Assembly: GCA_021442155.1 (NCBI GenBank)
Contig: CM038218.1
Span: forward strand, 55,589,277 to 55,653,276
Reading direction: 5' to 3'
Source: Cymbidium sinense
Lineage: Eukaryota; Streptophyta; Magnoliopsida; Asparagales; Orchidaceae
Length of the DNA: 64,000 nt
Position numbers and translations under genes: made by a program. The notes under the pieces are model-generated. The model ran no database searches. It was given only the letters and a program-made list of their open reading frames with translations, and was not told the DNA's origin. This document shows positions 35,580-45,718 of the stretch, one piece after another (position 1 is the stretch's first letter; each line of letters begins with the position of its first letter).

Positions 35580-36424
35580 TTTTTAAATCAAAAGTAGGAG
35601 AGTTTTATTGCCAAAAAGTAAGGGATACAAGATCCTTAAAGGGAATAAATCTCTAAACTACTATTTACAGAGCTATAGTTAGCCTAAAGAGATAAATCCC
35701 CTACCTATTACAAGAAAACCAAAGCAAAAGAGAGAAAAGACAAAAACTAAGAAAGAAACATCACAGAATTCCAAGAAGGGCTGCCAAAGCCATTGATTTC
35801 TCGAAATCTTCTTAGAGATGCACAAACCACCTACAACCCCAAAACCTACGACAAATCGACAAGAACTTAAGATAGGAATAAGAATATAGAAATAAGGACA
35901 AGCTAAGTACACAAAAAAACAAAATGATAAAAATCTTAGAAAAGGCTTAGGCTCAGTCACATTCATCTCAATCGATTACAGGATATATGAGCATCCAAAC
36001 TTCAGAAGAAGGATCACAATCTAGCCAAGAGGCAAGCACCACAAAAAAACTTCAAACAACTACCAGAATAGGGGAATGAAAACTAGATAGCAAACAACAT
36101 CTCTAGAGAGAGTAACTCAGCCCAAGAAGGAACAAACTAACGCCAGGCTCAACCAATAACACGACACTAGATAGCCAAAATTGAAAGAAAAAGGCTAGAA
36201 AATATGATAGCCATCAAGCAACCACCAGCCAATAAACCCTCACAAGGAAAAAGAAGAGGCTAGGGAAAAAGGTGAATAAGCAATCTCCGAAGCCTGCCAA
36301 TCACCATGCCACCCTAAAACCAACACAGCAGGAGAACAACAAGAACAAAGATCCACCAAAATCAGAGGGCAACCAAAGTTCAGTAGTACTAACCAAAAAT
36401 AATCTAGACCTCAATCAAAAAAAG
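35578..36424 (-). mobile_element. LINE copy B, 5'-truncated 3' end
   Basis: About 850 bp corresponding to the 3' region of the LINE family, on the - strand. It starts with a T-run (the A-tail in reverse) and GGCAATAAAA context at 35604-35611. The segment near 35980-36010 (GAGCATCCAAACTTCAGAAG) matches 63340-63360 and, in reverse, 13352-13375. It is inserted in the glycine-rich tail of GRP copy F. No coding part remains. The other end is uncertain because the remaining GRP sequence is very short. Confidence 0.7.
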
Positions 36425-37591
36425 ATACCATTCTTAGGGTTCAGGTTTACATTTATTAGGTTTTTGGGCATAAGTTTATTCTTTAATTTATTTAGTTACT
36501 TTATGTTTAGGTTGAGAGTAGTTTAGGTTTAGGATAGGTTTAGGGTTTAGGGTTTAGGGTTTATGGTTTATGGTTTATGGTTTAAAGTTTATGGTTTAAG
36601 GGTTTATGATTTTAGGGTTTAGGGTTTAGGGTTTAGGGTTTGGGTTTTGGGTTTAAGGTTTAGGATTTTTTAGGGTTTAGGGTTGTAGGTTCTAGGCTTT
36701 AGTATAGTCTTAGGGTTTATGAATTAGAGATTATGATTTTTTTGTAATAAAAATAAAAGAATAAGTAAACCAGTAGGTTTAGGTTTATTTAGGCTATTTA
36801 GTTTTATTTTTTAGGTTTAGGTTTTATTTTTTATTTTTAGGTTTAGGTTTTTATTTTAAATTTTTAGGTTTAAGTTTTATTTTAGGTTTTTTTTATTTTA
36901 TTTTAGGTTTTAGGTTTATTTTAGTTTATTTTATTTTATTTTATTTAGTTTAGATTTAGGTTTTATTTTTTTAGTTTAGTATATTTTAATTTAGGTTTAG
37001 TTTATTTTATATTGTTTTTTATTTTATTTTGGTTTAGGTTTTAATTTAAGGTTAAGGTTTTATTTTAAGGTTTATTTTTATTATGTTTTATTTTATTTTA
37101 GATTTATTTTATTTTATTTCACGCTTTAGTTTTTTATTTTATTTAGGTTTTATTCTTAGGTTTATTTTATTTTTTTTAATTTAGGTTTTTATTTATTTTA
37201 TTTTAGTTTTATTTTATTTTATTTTTTTAAGTTTTAGGTTTTAGTTATTTTATTTTTTAGGTTTTTTTTTTTTAGACTTTTATTTTATTTTATTTTTTAA
37301 TTTTATTTAGGTTTAGGTTTTTATATTTGGTTTTATTTAGTTTAGGTTTAGGTTTTTAGGTTTTTACAGTTTAAGGTTTAGTGTTTAGGATTTAAGGTTT
37401 AGGGTTTAGGGTTTAGGTTTTAGAGTTTAAGGATTAGGGTTAAAGGTTATAGGGTTTAGGGTTTAATGTTTAGGGTTTAGGTTTTAAGATTTAGGGTTTA
37501 GGGCTTAGGGTTTATATTTTAGGGTTTAGGGTTTAGCATTTACATTTTAGGTTTAGGATTCAGGTTTTAACTTAGGGTTTTGGGTTTTTAT
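36425..37591 (-). repeat. Degenerate telomeric-like array, TTTAGGG orientation
   Basis: Canonical repeats (36430-36720), a conserved block at 36745-36790 (GAATAAGTAAACCAGTAGG), an AT-rich arm (36790-37370), then canonical repeats (37370-37590). A complete single unit between GRP copies F and G. No gene. Confidence 0.88.
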
Positions 37592-38050
37592 TTTTTTAAC
37601 AGAGAACAAATTCATATTCATCATTTCTTCTTTTCAATTTCATCAACCAAGTAACATACCAAGTTTTGTAAGACACAAGTGAAGACATAAATAAAAAATG
37701 AGCACTCATAGAGAAAATCAAAAACCCTAGATAACTAGAACCATCTCTATTGTAAAGACAAAGTTCCATTATCAGCAGATTGAATCGATCGTTCTTTAGT
37801 TTCTCCAGTTCCCATCAGAACAACCCCGGCCTCTCGAGTAGCAGGATACACCATCATATCCCCGACCTCTCCTTCCACCACCAGCACAGGTGTAACCTTC
37901 GTCGCTCCTCCTGCCTCCATAACCACCACTCCTCCACGCCACCTCCATATCCACCTCTAGATCCCCATCACCACCGAGATAACCCATTAGCCTTCACCTC
38001 ACCCCATCTAGACCGAACTTGGTTGACTGAGGCTGTCTTCTTCCCATTTT
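37592..38050 (-). pseudogene. GR-RBP retrocopy G
   Basis: - strand copy with a shortened beginning (RRM-end segment rearranged at 38000-38045) and a frameshift within the first glycine block. From about 37930 the frame is good: WRSGGYGGRRSDEGYTC, RRGRGYDG and CSDGNWRN followed by a stop near 37796, which shows the presumed native C-terminus. The 3' UTR and A-run junction are typical. Confidence 0.75.
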
Positions 38051-40371
38051 AAGGTTTAGGTTTAGGTTTATTAGGTGGGTTTAGGTTTAGGTTTAAGTTT
38101 ATGGTTTTAGGGTTTAGGTTTAGTTTTTAATTTATTTAGTTACTTAGGTTTAGGTGGTTTGGGGTAAGGGTTTAGGTTAGGGTTTAAGGTTTGGGTTTAG
38201 GGTTTAGGGTTTATTGTTTTGTTTAGGGTTTAGGGTTTAGATTTAGGGCTTTTGTGGGTATATGGTCAGGCTTGTTTTATTTTAGGGTTTAGTGTTTATG
38301 ATTTAGTTTTTATGATTTTTTTTTAAATCAAGAAACCTAGGTTTAGTTTATTTAGTTTATTTAATATATATATATATATTAGTTTAATTTATTTTTTATT
38401 TTTATTTAGGTTAATTTTTTATTTTTATTTAATTTTGTTTATTTATTTTATGTTTCTTTATTTTAGTTTAGGTTTTTTATTTTTCTTTTTTTTTAGGTTT
38501 AGGTTTATATTTAGGTTTATTTTCTAGTTTAGTTTTATTTTTTATTTTCTTAGGTTTAGTTTAATTTTTTTATTTTTAGGTTTAGGTTTATTTTATTTTT
38601 TTGAGGTTTAGGTTTTAGGTTTATTTTAGGTTTGTTTTCAGATTTTATTTTATAGTTTTTATTTAGATTTATTTTTAATTGAATTTATTTTATTTTGTTT
38701 AGCATTTTGTTTAGGTTTAGTTTATTTTAGCTTTAGGTTTAAGTTTTATTAATTTTAGTTTAGGTTTAGGTTTATTTTATTTTTATTTTAGGTTTACATT
38801 TTTTGGTTTAGATTTTATATTTTATTTATTTTAGGTTTTATTTTTGGGTTTTTTTAGGTTTAAGCTTTATTTAGTTTTTATTTTATTTTTTATATGTTTA
38901 TTTTAATTTTATATTAGGTTAAGTTTTTATTTTATTTAGGTTTTTTAATTTTTTTAGTTTAGTTTAAGTTTTTATTTAATTATTTTATTTTATTTTTTTT
39001 TTTTTGTTTTGGATTAGCTTTAGTTTATGTTTTTATTTTATTTTATTTTTTATTTTATTTTGGTTTAGGTTTATTTATTTATTTTATTATTAGGTTTGAT
39101 TTATGTTTAGGTTTTAGCTTTTTAGGGTTTATGGATTGGGGTTTTGGGTTGTTGATTTAGCTTTGTATTTAGGGTTTATTTATTTATTTATTATTTATTT
39201 ATTTTTCTTATTTTTTAAGGTTTAGGTTTTTATTTTGTTTTTATTTTATTTATATTAGGTTTATTTCATTTTCATTTTAGATTTAGTTTTTATATTATTT
39301 AAATTTTATATATTTTTTGTTTAGTTTAGGTTTTTATTTATTTTATTTTAGTTTAGTTTTTTTTTGGTTTAGGTTTAGGTTTATATTGTATTTTATGTTT
39401 TTATTTTATTTTATATTTTTATTTTATTTAAGTTTAGGTTTTCTTATTTATTTTATTTTTAGGTTTTATTTAGTTTAGGTTTTAGGTATTTATTTTAATT
39501 TTATATTTTAATTTTATTTAATTTATGTTTAGGTATTTTTAATTTATTTTAGTTTATTTATTTAGGTTTAGGTTTATTTTATTTTTATTTTAGGTTTACT
39601 TTTTTTTAGTTTAGGGTTTAGGTTTTATTTTTTATTTATTTTTAAGTTTATATTTTAGTTTTATGTTTTTATTTAGTTTTTATTTTATTTTTATTATAGG
39701 TTTATTTTAAGTTTATTTTTTTATTTTACGTTTAGTTTTTATTTTATTTAGGCTTTTTGTTCTTAGATTTATTTTATTTTTTAGTTTGGTTTAGGTTTTT
39801 ATTTATTTTATTTTAATTTATTATAATTAATTTATTTTATTTTTTTAATGTTTAGGTTTAGGTTTATTTATTTATTTTATTTTTATGTTTTATTTAATTT
39901 AGGTTTAGGTTTTGGTTTAGGGTTTAGTTTAGAGTTTATGGTTTGTGGTAGGGCTTGGGTTTAGAGCTTTAGGTTTAGTCTTTAGGGTTAGGGTTTAGGA
40001 TTTATTGTTTAGGCTTTAGGGTTTAGGTTTAGGTTTAGGGTTTAGGGTTAGGTTAGATTTTAGGGTTAGTTTAGGGTTTGGGGTTTATGGTTTAGAGTTT
40101 AGCTTTCAAGGTTTAGGGTTTTTAGGGTTTTGGGTTTAGGGTTTAAGGTTAGTTTAGGGTTTATGGTTTTAAGGTTTAGGGTTTAGGGTTTAGGGTTTAG
40201 AGTTAAAGATTTAGGGTTGTAAGTTTATGGTTTAAGGTTTAGGTTTTAGGGCTTAGGGTTGAGGGTTTAGTGTTTTAGGGTTTTAGGGTTTAGGGTTTAG
40301 GGTTTTTAGGGCTTAGGGTTTAGGGTTTAGGTTCTAGGTTTAGGGTTTAGGGTTATTATTATTATTATTTT
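38051..40371 (-). repeat. Degenerate telomeric-like arrays, TTTAGGG orientation
   Basis: Canonical (38051-38320), a degenerate block near 38325-38345, a long AT-rich arm with a short (TA)n tract at 38364-38380, and canonical heptamers dense at 39900-40360. The ordered words of the AT-rich arm occur twice (38360-39120 and 39180-39900), so a second unit seems to have lost its canonical part and GRP copy. No gene. Confidence 0.87.
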
Positions 40372-40857
40372 TTAAATAAAGAATAAATTCAATTTCAACA
40401 TTTCTTCTTTTTGATATCATCAACCAAGTAACACACCAAGTTTTCTATGACATAAATGATGACATAGATCAAAAGAGAGCACGCATTGAGCAAATCAAAA
40501 ATGCTAGTTAACTAGAATTATCTCTACTGTATAGACACAGTTCCAAAAGCAGCAGAACGGATCAACCGTTCTTCAATTTCGCTAGTTCCCATCAGAACCA
40601 CCTTGGCATCTCAAGTAGTGGGATCCACCATCATATCCCCAATCTCTCCCTCTGCCGCCACCGTGGTTGTAACCTCCGTTGCTCCTCCTGCCACCATAAC
40701 CACCACTACTCCGACCACCACCTCCATATCCACTAGCACATTCAGATCCCTGACCACCACTGCTATAATTGCCTCCTCCACCTTTGCCTCTACCGCCAGA
40801 TATGGACTGTTCCTGGTTGATGGTGATGGTCCTACCACTAAGGTTTTGCCAATCTTA
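40372..40857 (-). pseudogene. GR-RBP retrocopy H, 88-codon open tail frame
   Basis: On the - strand an open frame runs from 40848 to a stop at 40582-40584. It reads QNLSGRTITINQEQ (RRM end), then GGRGKGGGGNYSSGG, SGYGGGGRSSGGYGG, GGYNHGGGRGRDWGYDGG and QGGSDGN then stop. A one-base deletion just upstream (GGGCAA reads GGCAA near 40848) separates it from the NG codons. The out-of-frame reading of the same DNA is valine-rich and meaningless. Without a start codon or RRM it should not be functional. Confidence 0.82.
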
Positions 40858-42965
40858 GGGTTTTGGTTTAGGTTTAGGTTTATTAGGTTTTAGGCATTAG
40901 GATTATTTTTTAAATTTATTTAGTTACTTTAGCTTAAGTTTATGGTTTAGGTTTTAGGATTTAGGGTTTAAGGTTTAGGGCTTAGGGTTTAGGGTTTGTG
41001 GTTTACAAAAAATTAAGAACAGTCTAGTTTACTTAGTTAATTTTTTTATTTTTTTTATTTTTGTTTATTATTTTATTTTATTTTAGTTTTAGGTTTAGTT
41101 TTAGTTTAGTTTAGGTTTTTATTTATTTTATTTTAGTTTAGTTTTTATTTTTTATTATAATTTATTTTTAGTTTTAGTTTTAGGTTTAGGTTTAGGTTTT
41201 GGTTTTAATTTAGGTTTTTATTTTATTTTATTCAGGTTTAGGTTTTATATTTATTTTATTTTTATGTTTTATTTAGTTTAGGTTGGCTCTTTCTCGTGGT
41301 TTTGGGTTTAGTGTTTGGTTTGGGGTTTAGGGTTGTTTAGGGTTTAGGATTTAGGGTAGAATTTAGGGTTTAGGTTTTAGTTTAGAGGTTTAGGGTGTAG
41401 GTTTTGTGGTTTGGATCATGTTGGTTTTAGGATTTGGGGGTTAGTTTTAGAGGGTTAGGGCAGGGTTTGGGTTTAATATTTGGGTTATTTTAGGTATAGG
41501 TTTAGGATTTATTTAGGGTTTTAGGGTTTAAGTTTAGGGTTTTTTAAAATTAAACTTAGTTTAGGTTTATTTAGTTTATTTGTTATTTAATTTAGTTTAT
41601 TTTAATTTTTAATTTTATTTAGGTTTATTTTTTTATTTTATTTAGTTTAGTTTATTTATTTTAGATTATTTTTTTTATTTTAGTTTATTTTTTTAAGTTT
41701 ATGTTTATTTTATTTTTTATTATTTTCATTTTATTTTTTAAGTGTAGGTTTTATTTTTTATTTTTAGGTTTAAATTTAGATTTTATTTTAGTTTTTTAAG
41801 TTTAGGTTTTAGGTTTACTTTTCGATTTTATTTTTTTAGTTTAGGTTTAGGTTTAATTTTAGTTTATTTTATTTTATTTAGTTTATGTAGGTTTTGTTTA
41901 TTTTAGGTTTAGGTTTTATTTATTTTACTTTAGTTTATTTTAGTTTAGGTTTAGGTTTATTTTATTTTGTTTATTTTAATGTTAGGTTTTTATTTGGTTT
42001 TTATTTTATTTTATTTTAATTTAATTTTATTTTTCTTTTAGGTTTTATTTTATTCTAATTATTTTTTTAATTTTAGGTTTATTTTATTTTTTAGCTTAGT
42101 TTAAGTTTTTATTTATTTATTTTTGTTTAGTTTTTATTTTTTATATTATTTTATTTTTAGGTTTAGGTTTAGGTCTAGGTTTTAGTTTAAGTTTTTATTT
42201 TAATTATTTTATTTTATTTAGTTATAGATTTTATATTTATTTTATTTTAGGTTTTATTTAGTTTAGTTTAGTTTATAAGTTTTGGTTTAGGTTTAGGTCA
42301 GTGGTTTAGGGTTTAGGGTTTAGGTTTTAGTGTTTAGGGTTTATCATTTTAGGGTTTATGGTTTTAGGGTTTAGGGTTTTAGGGCTTGGGGTCTAAGGTT
42401 TAGTGTTGTAGGTTTAGGGTTAGTTTTAGGGTTTAGGGATAGGGCTTTTTTCTTTTTCTTTTTTTTTTTTAAATTATGTAAACTAGTAAGTTTAAGTTTA
42501 TTTAGTTTATTTTTTATTTATTTTAATTAATTTTATTTTTATTTTTTTTATTTTTATTTCCATTTTTATTTAGTTTTTATTTTATTTCAGTTTAGGTTTT
42601 ATTTATTTTTTATTTTAGGTTTAGTTCTTATTTAATTTAGGTGTTTATTTTTAGTTTAGTTTAGGTTTTTATTTATTTTATTTTAGTTATTATTTTTTTT
42701 TCATTTTAGGTTTAGGTTTAGGTTTAGGTTTTTTGCTTTTTAAGGTTTAGAGTTTATGGTTTAGGGTTTAGGGTTTGGGGTTTAAAGTTTAGTGTTTAGG
42801 GTTAAGCGATTAGGGTTTGGGTTTTAGCATTTAGGATTTAGGGTTTAGTGTTTTAGGGTTTAGGGTTTAGGGTTTAGGGTTTAGGTTTTTTATGGTTTAG
42901 GGTTTAGGGTTTAATTTTTAGGTTTATAGTTCAAATTTTAGTTTAGGGTTTAAGATTTTTGGTTT
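40858..42965 (-). repeat. Degenerate telomeric-like arrays, TTTAGGG orientation
   Basis: Two AT-rich arms (about 41030-41280 and 41560-42290) with canonical runs near 40930-41000, 41320-41560, 42290-42450 and 42740-42950, and a conserved block at 42465-42500 (AAATTATGTAAACTAGTAAG). A short pyrimidine-rich tract (TTTTTCTTTTTC) lies at 42446-42465. No gene. Confidence 0.87.
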
Positions 42966-43352
42966 TTTTTAACAGAGAATAAATTCAAATTCAACATTTC
43001 TTAGTTTTTGATTTCATCAACCAAGTAACACACCAAGTTTTCTAAGACAGTAGTGACGACATAGATCAAAAATGAGAACGCATAGAGCAAATTAAAAACC
43101 CTAGATAACTAGAACTGTCTCTAGTATAAAGACATTATTCCATAAGAAGTAGATCGGATCATTTGTTCTTAAATTTCTCCAGTTCCCATCAGAACACCCC
43201 GACCTCTCAAGTAGCAGGATCCACCATCATATCCCCGATCACTCTCTCCATCACTACCACGGCTGTAACCTCCATCTCTCTTCCCTCCTCCATAACCACC
43301 ATTACTCTGACCACCACTTCCATGTCCACCGCCAAACTGCCTGATATTCTTA
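42966..43352 (-). pseudogene. GR-RBP retrocopy I, internally deleted
   Basis: The 3' UTR and C-terminal third are recognisable (43000-43340), but the first glycine block and RRM end are lost: the segment near 43335-43352 joins GGCGGTGGACATGGAAG directly to AAGAATATC and the telomeric array. It is not coding. Confidence 0.72.
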
Positions 43353-43765
43353 AGGTTTAAGGTTTAGGTTCAGTTTATTAGGTTTAGGTTTATTTATTTT
43401 TAATTTATTTAGTTAGTATAGGTTTAGGTTTAAGGTTTGGGGTTTAGAGTTTAGTTTAGTGTTAGGTTTGGGGTTTAGTTTAAGGTTTAGGATTTAGAGT
43501 TTATGCTTTGGGTTTGGTTTAGGAGTTTAGGGTTTTAGGGCTTATGCTTTTAAGGTTTAGGGTTTAGAGTTTGGGTTTAGGGTTTAGGGTTTAAGGTTAT
43601 TTAGGGTATAGGATTTAGGGTTTAAGGTTTTGGGTTGTAAGTTTATGGTTTAGGGTTTAAGTGTTAGGGTTTAGGGTTTAGGGTTTAGGTTTGGTTTAGT
43701 TTAGGTTTGTTTTTAGGGTTTAGGGTTTATGTTTATGTTTAGGGTTTAGGGTTTTATTATTATTA
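43353..43765 (-). repeat. Short canonical-type telomeric array between GRP copies I and J
   Basis: Only ~410 bp, nearly all TTTAGGG/TTTAGGTT, with neither the conserved block nor a long AT-rich arm. This makes the shortest GRP-to-GRP spacing of the window, consistent with deletion of the AT-rich part or a different recombination point. Confidence 0.85.
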
Positions 43766-44200
43766 TATTTTTAAGAGAGAACAAATTTAGATTCAACATT
43801 TCTTCAGTGATTTCATCAACCAAGTACACCAAGTTTTCTAAACTGCATATTGATAACTAGAACTGTCTCTACTGTAGAGACACAGTTCCATAAGCAGCAG
43901 ATAGGATCGGCCGTTCTTCAATTTTTCCATTTCCCATCAAAACCACCCCGGCCTCTTGGGTAGTAGGATCCACCATAATAGCCCCGATCTCTCCATCCAC
44001 CACCACCATGGCTGTAACCTCCGTCACTCCTCCTGCCACCATAACCTCCACTACTCTGACCACCACCTCCATATCCACCAGTGCCTTAGATCCCCACCAC
44101 CACTACGATAACCACCATCTCCACCTTCGCCTCAACTGCCAGATCTAAATTGAGCTTGGTTGAAGGTGATGTTTCTGCCATCAAGGTTCTGCCTATTCTT
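43766..44200 (-). pseudogene. GR-RBP retrocopy J, with 3' UTR deletion
   Basis: On the - strand from 44200: NRQNLDGRNITFNQAQFRSGS, a stop, GEGGDGGYRSGGG, a frameshift, then GYGGGGQSSGGYGGRRSDGG and GFDGKWKN with a stop near 43920. The 3' UTR lacks roughly 90-100 bp between 43840 and 43860 relative to other copies (the CTTGTGTCTTAG to CATAGAGC part). The 3' end joins an AATAATAAT tract, then CCCTAAA. Confidence 0.78.
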
Positions 44201-45231
44201 AGGGTTTAGGTTTAGGTTTAGGTTTATTAGGTTTTAGGATTTAGGGTTTAAAGTTTAGGGGTAAGGGTTGGGGAGGGTAGGGTTAAGTTTTTTGGTTTAA
44301 GGTTTAGGGTGAAGTTTGAGTTAGGAGTTAGTTTGGGTTTAAGGTTTAGGTTGGGTTTAGATTTAGTGTTTAGGGTTTAGGATTTAGGATTTAGGGTTTT
44401 TTTTAAAAAAAAAAAAGGTTTAGTTTATTTAGTTTATTTTATATTTTAATTTAGGTATATTTTTATTTTTATTTAGTTTAGTTTATTTATTTTAAATATA
44501 TTTAGTTTAGATTTTATTTTAGTTTATTTTTTAGGTTTAGGTTTTATTTTATTTTAGGTATTTTATTATTCGGTTTAGGTTTTAGGATCTTTTATTTTTT
44601 ATTTATAGTGGTTTATTTTAAGTTTATTTTATTTTATTTAGTTTAGGTATAGGTTTAGGTTTAGGTTTTATTTATTCTAGTTTAGGTTTATGTTTATGTT
44701 TACTTTTATTTTTGGTTTAGGTTTTTTTTTGGTTTAAGGTTTAGATTTTATTTTTCTATTCATTTTTTGGTTTTATTTTTAGGTTTATTATTTAGGTTAA
44801 GGTTTTTATCTAGTCTTTATTTTCTTTTACCTTATGTTTATTTTATTTTTTTATTTTATGTTAAGGTTTTATTTTATTTAGGTTTTTTATTTTTAGGTTA
44901 TTAATTTTTAGTTTAGTCTAGGTTTTTATTTTTTTTATTTTAGTTTAGTTTTTAGTATTTATTTTTTATTTTTTTTAGATTTAGGTTTAAGTTTAGGTTT
45001 TAGTTTATGTTTTTATTTTATTTTATTTTTTTATTTTATTTTGGTTTAGGTTTATTTATTTATTTATTTTTATTTATTTAGTTTAGGTTTAGGTTTTATT
45101 TGGGGTTTGGTGTAAGGTTAGTTTTTTTAAGGTTTAGGGTTTAGGGTTTAAGGTTTAGGGTAGGGGGTTTAGGGTTTAGGTTTTAGGTTTTGGGTTTAAG
45201 TTTTAGTTTAGTGTTTAGGGTTTTTTGTTTT
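44201..45231 (-). repeat. Degenerate telomeric-like array, TTTAGGG orientation
   Basis: Canonical (44201-44400), an A-run in place of a full conserved block near 44403-44418, an AT-rich arm (44420-45100), canonical (45110-45230). One complete unit between copies J and K. No gene. Confidence 0.87.
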
Positions 45232-45718
45232 TTTTAATAGAGAACAATTTTTGATTCAACATTTCTTCTTTTTTATTTCATCAACCAAGTAACACTCTAA
45301 GTTTTCTAAGATGAAATCACCGAAAGAGATAAAAAGTGAGCATGCATAGAGTAAATCAAGTACCCTAGATAACTTGAACCATCTCTACCATAAAGACACA
45401 GTTCTATAAGCAACAGATCAGATCGACCATTCTTCAATTTTTTGAGTTCCCATCAGAACCACCCTGATCTCTCGAGCAATAGTATCTACCATCATATCCC
45501 CGATCCCTCCCTCCACCACCACCATGATTGTAACCTTCGTCGGTCCTCCCTCCTCCATAACCACCACTGCTCCGACCACCACCTCCATATCCACCAGCCC
45601 CTCTAGATCCCCCACCACCACTACGATAACCGCCTCCTCCTCCTTCACCTCCATTGTCAGATCTAGATTTAGCCTCACTGACGGTGATGTTCCTGCCATC
45701 AAGGTTCTGCCCATTCTT
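45232..45718 (-). pseudogene. GR-RBP retrocopy K, best preserved, 94-codon open frame
   Basis: The cleanest copy. The - strand frame from 45718 to a stop at 45434-45436 is fully open over 94 codons: KNGQNLDGRNITVSEAKSRS (end of the RRM), EGGGGGYRSGGGGSRG, AGGYGGGGRSSGGYGGGR, NHGGGGGRDRGYDGR and DQGGSDGNSKN then stop. GR-RBPs of the GRP7/8 class bind RNA through the RRM, and the glycine-rich tail aids RNA and protein contacts. This piece lacks the RRM core and a start codon, so it is a 5'-truncated retrocopy. About 200 nt of 3' UTR follow, ending in an A-run. Upstream is an abrupt junction to CCTAAACCCTAAG. Confidence 0.85.

Noticed and set aside
45418..45714. 98-codon frame starting MGRTLMAG on - strand
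   Set aside because: It begins at an ATG that is out of frame with the GRP; the valine-rich product is the shifted reading of glycine codons. The real frame is 45718-45434.
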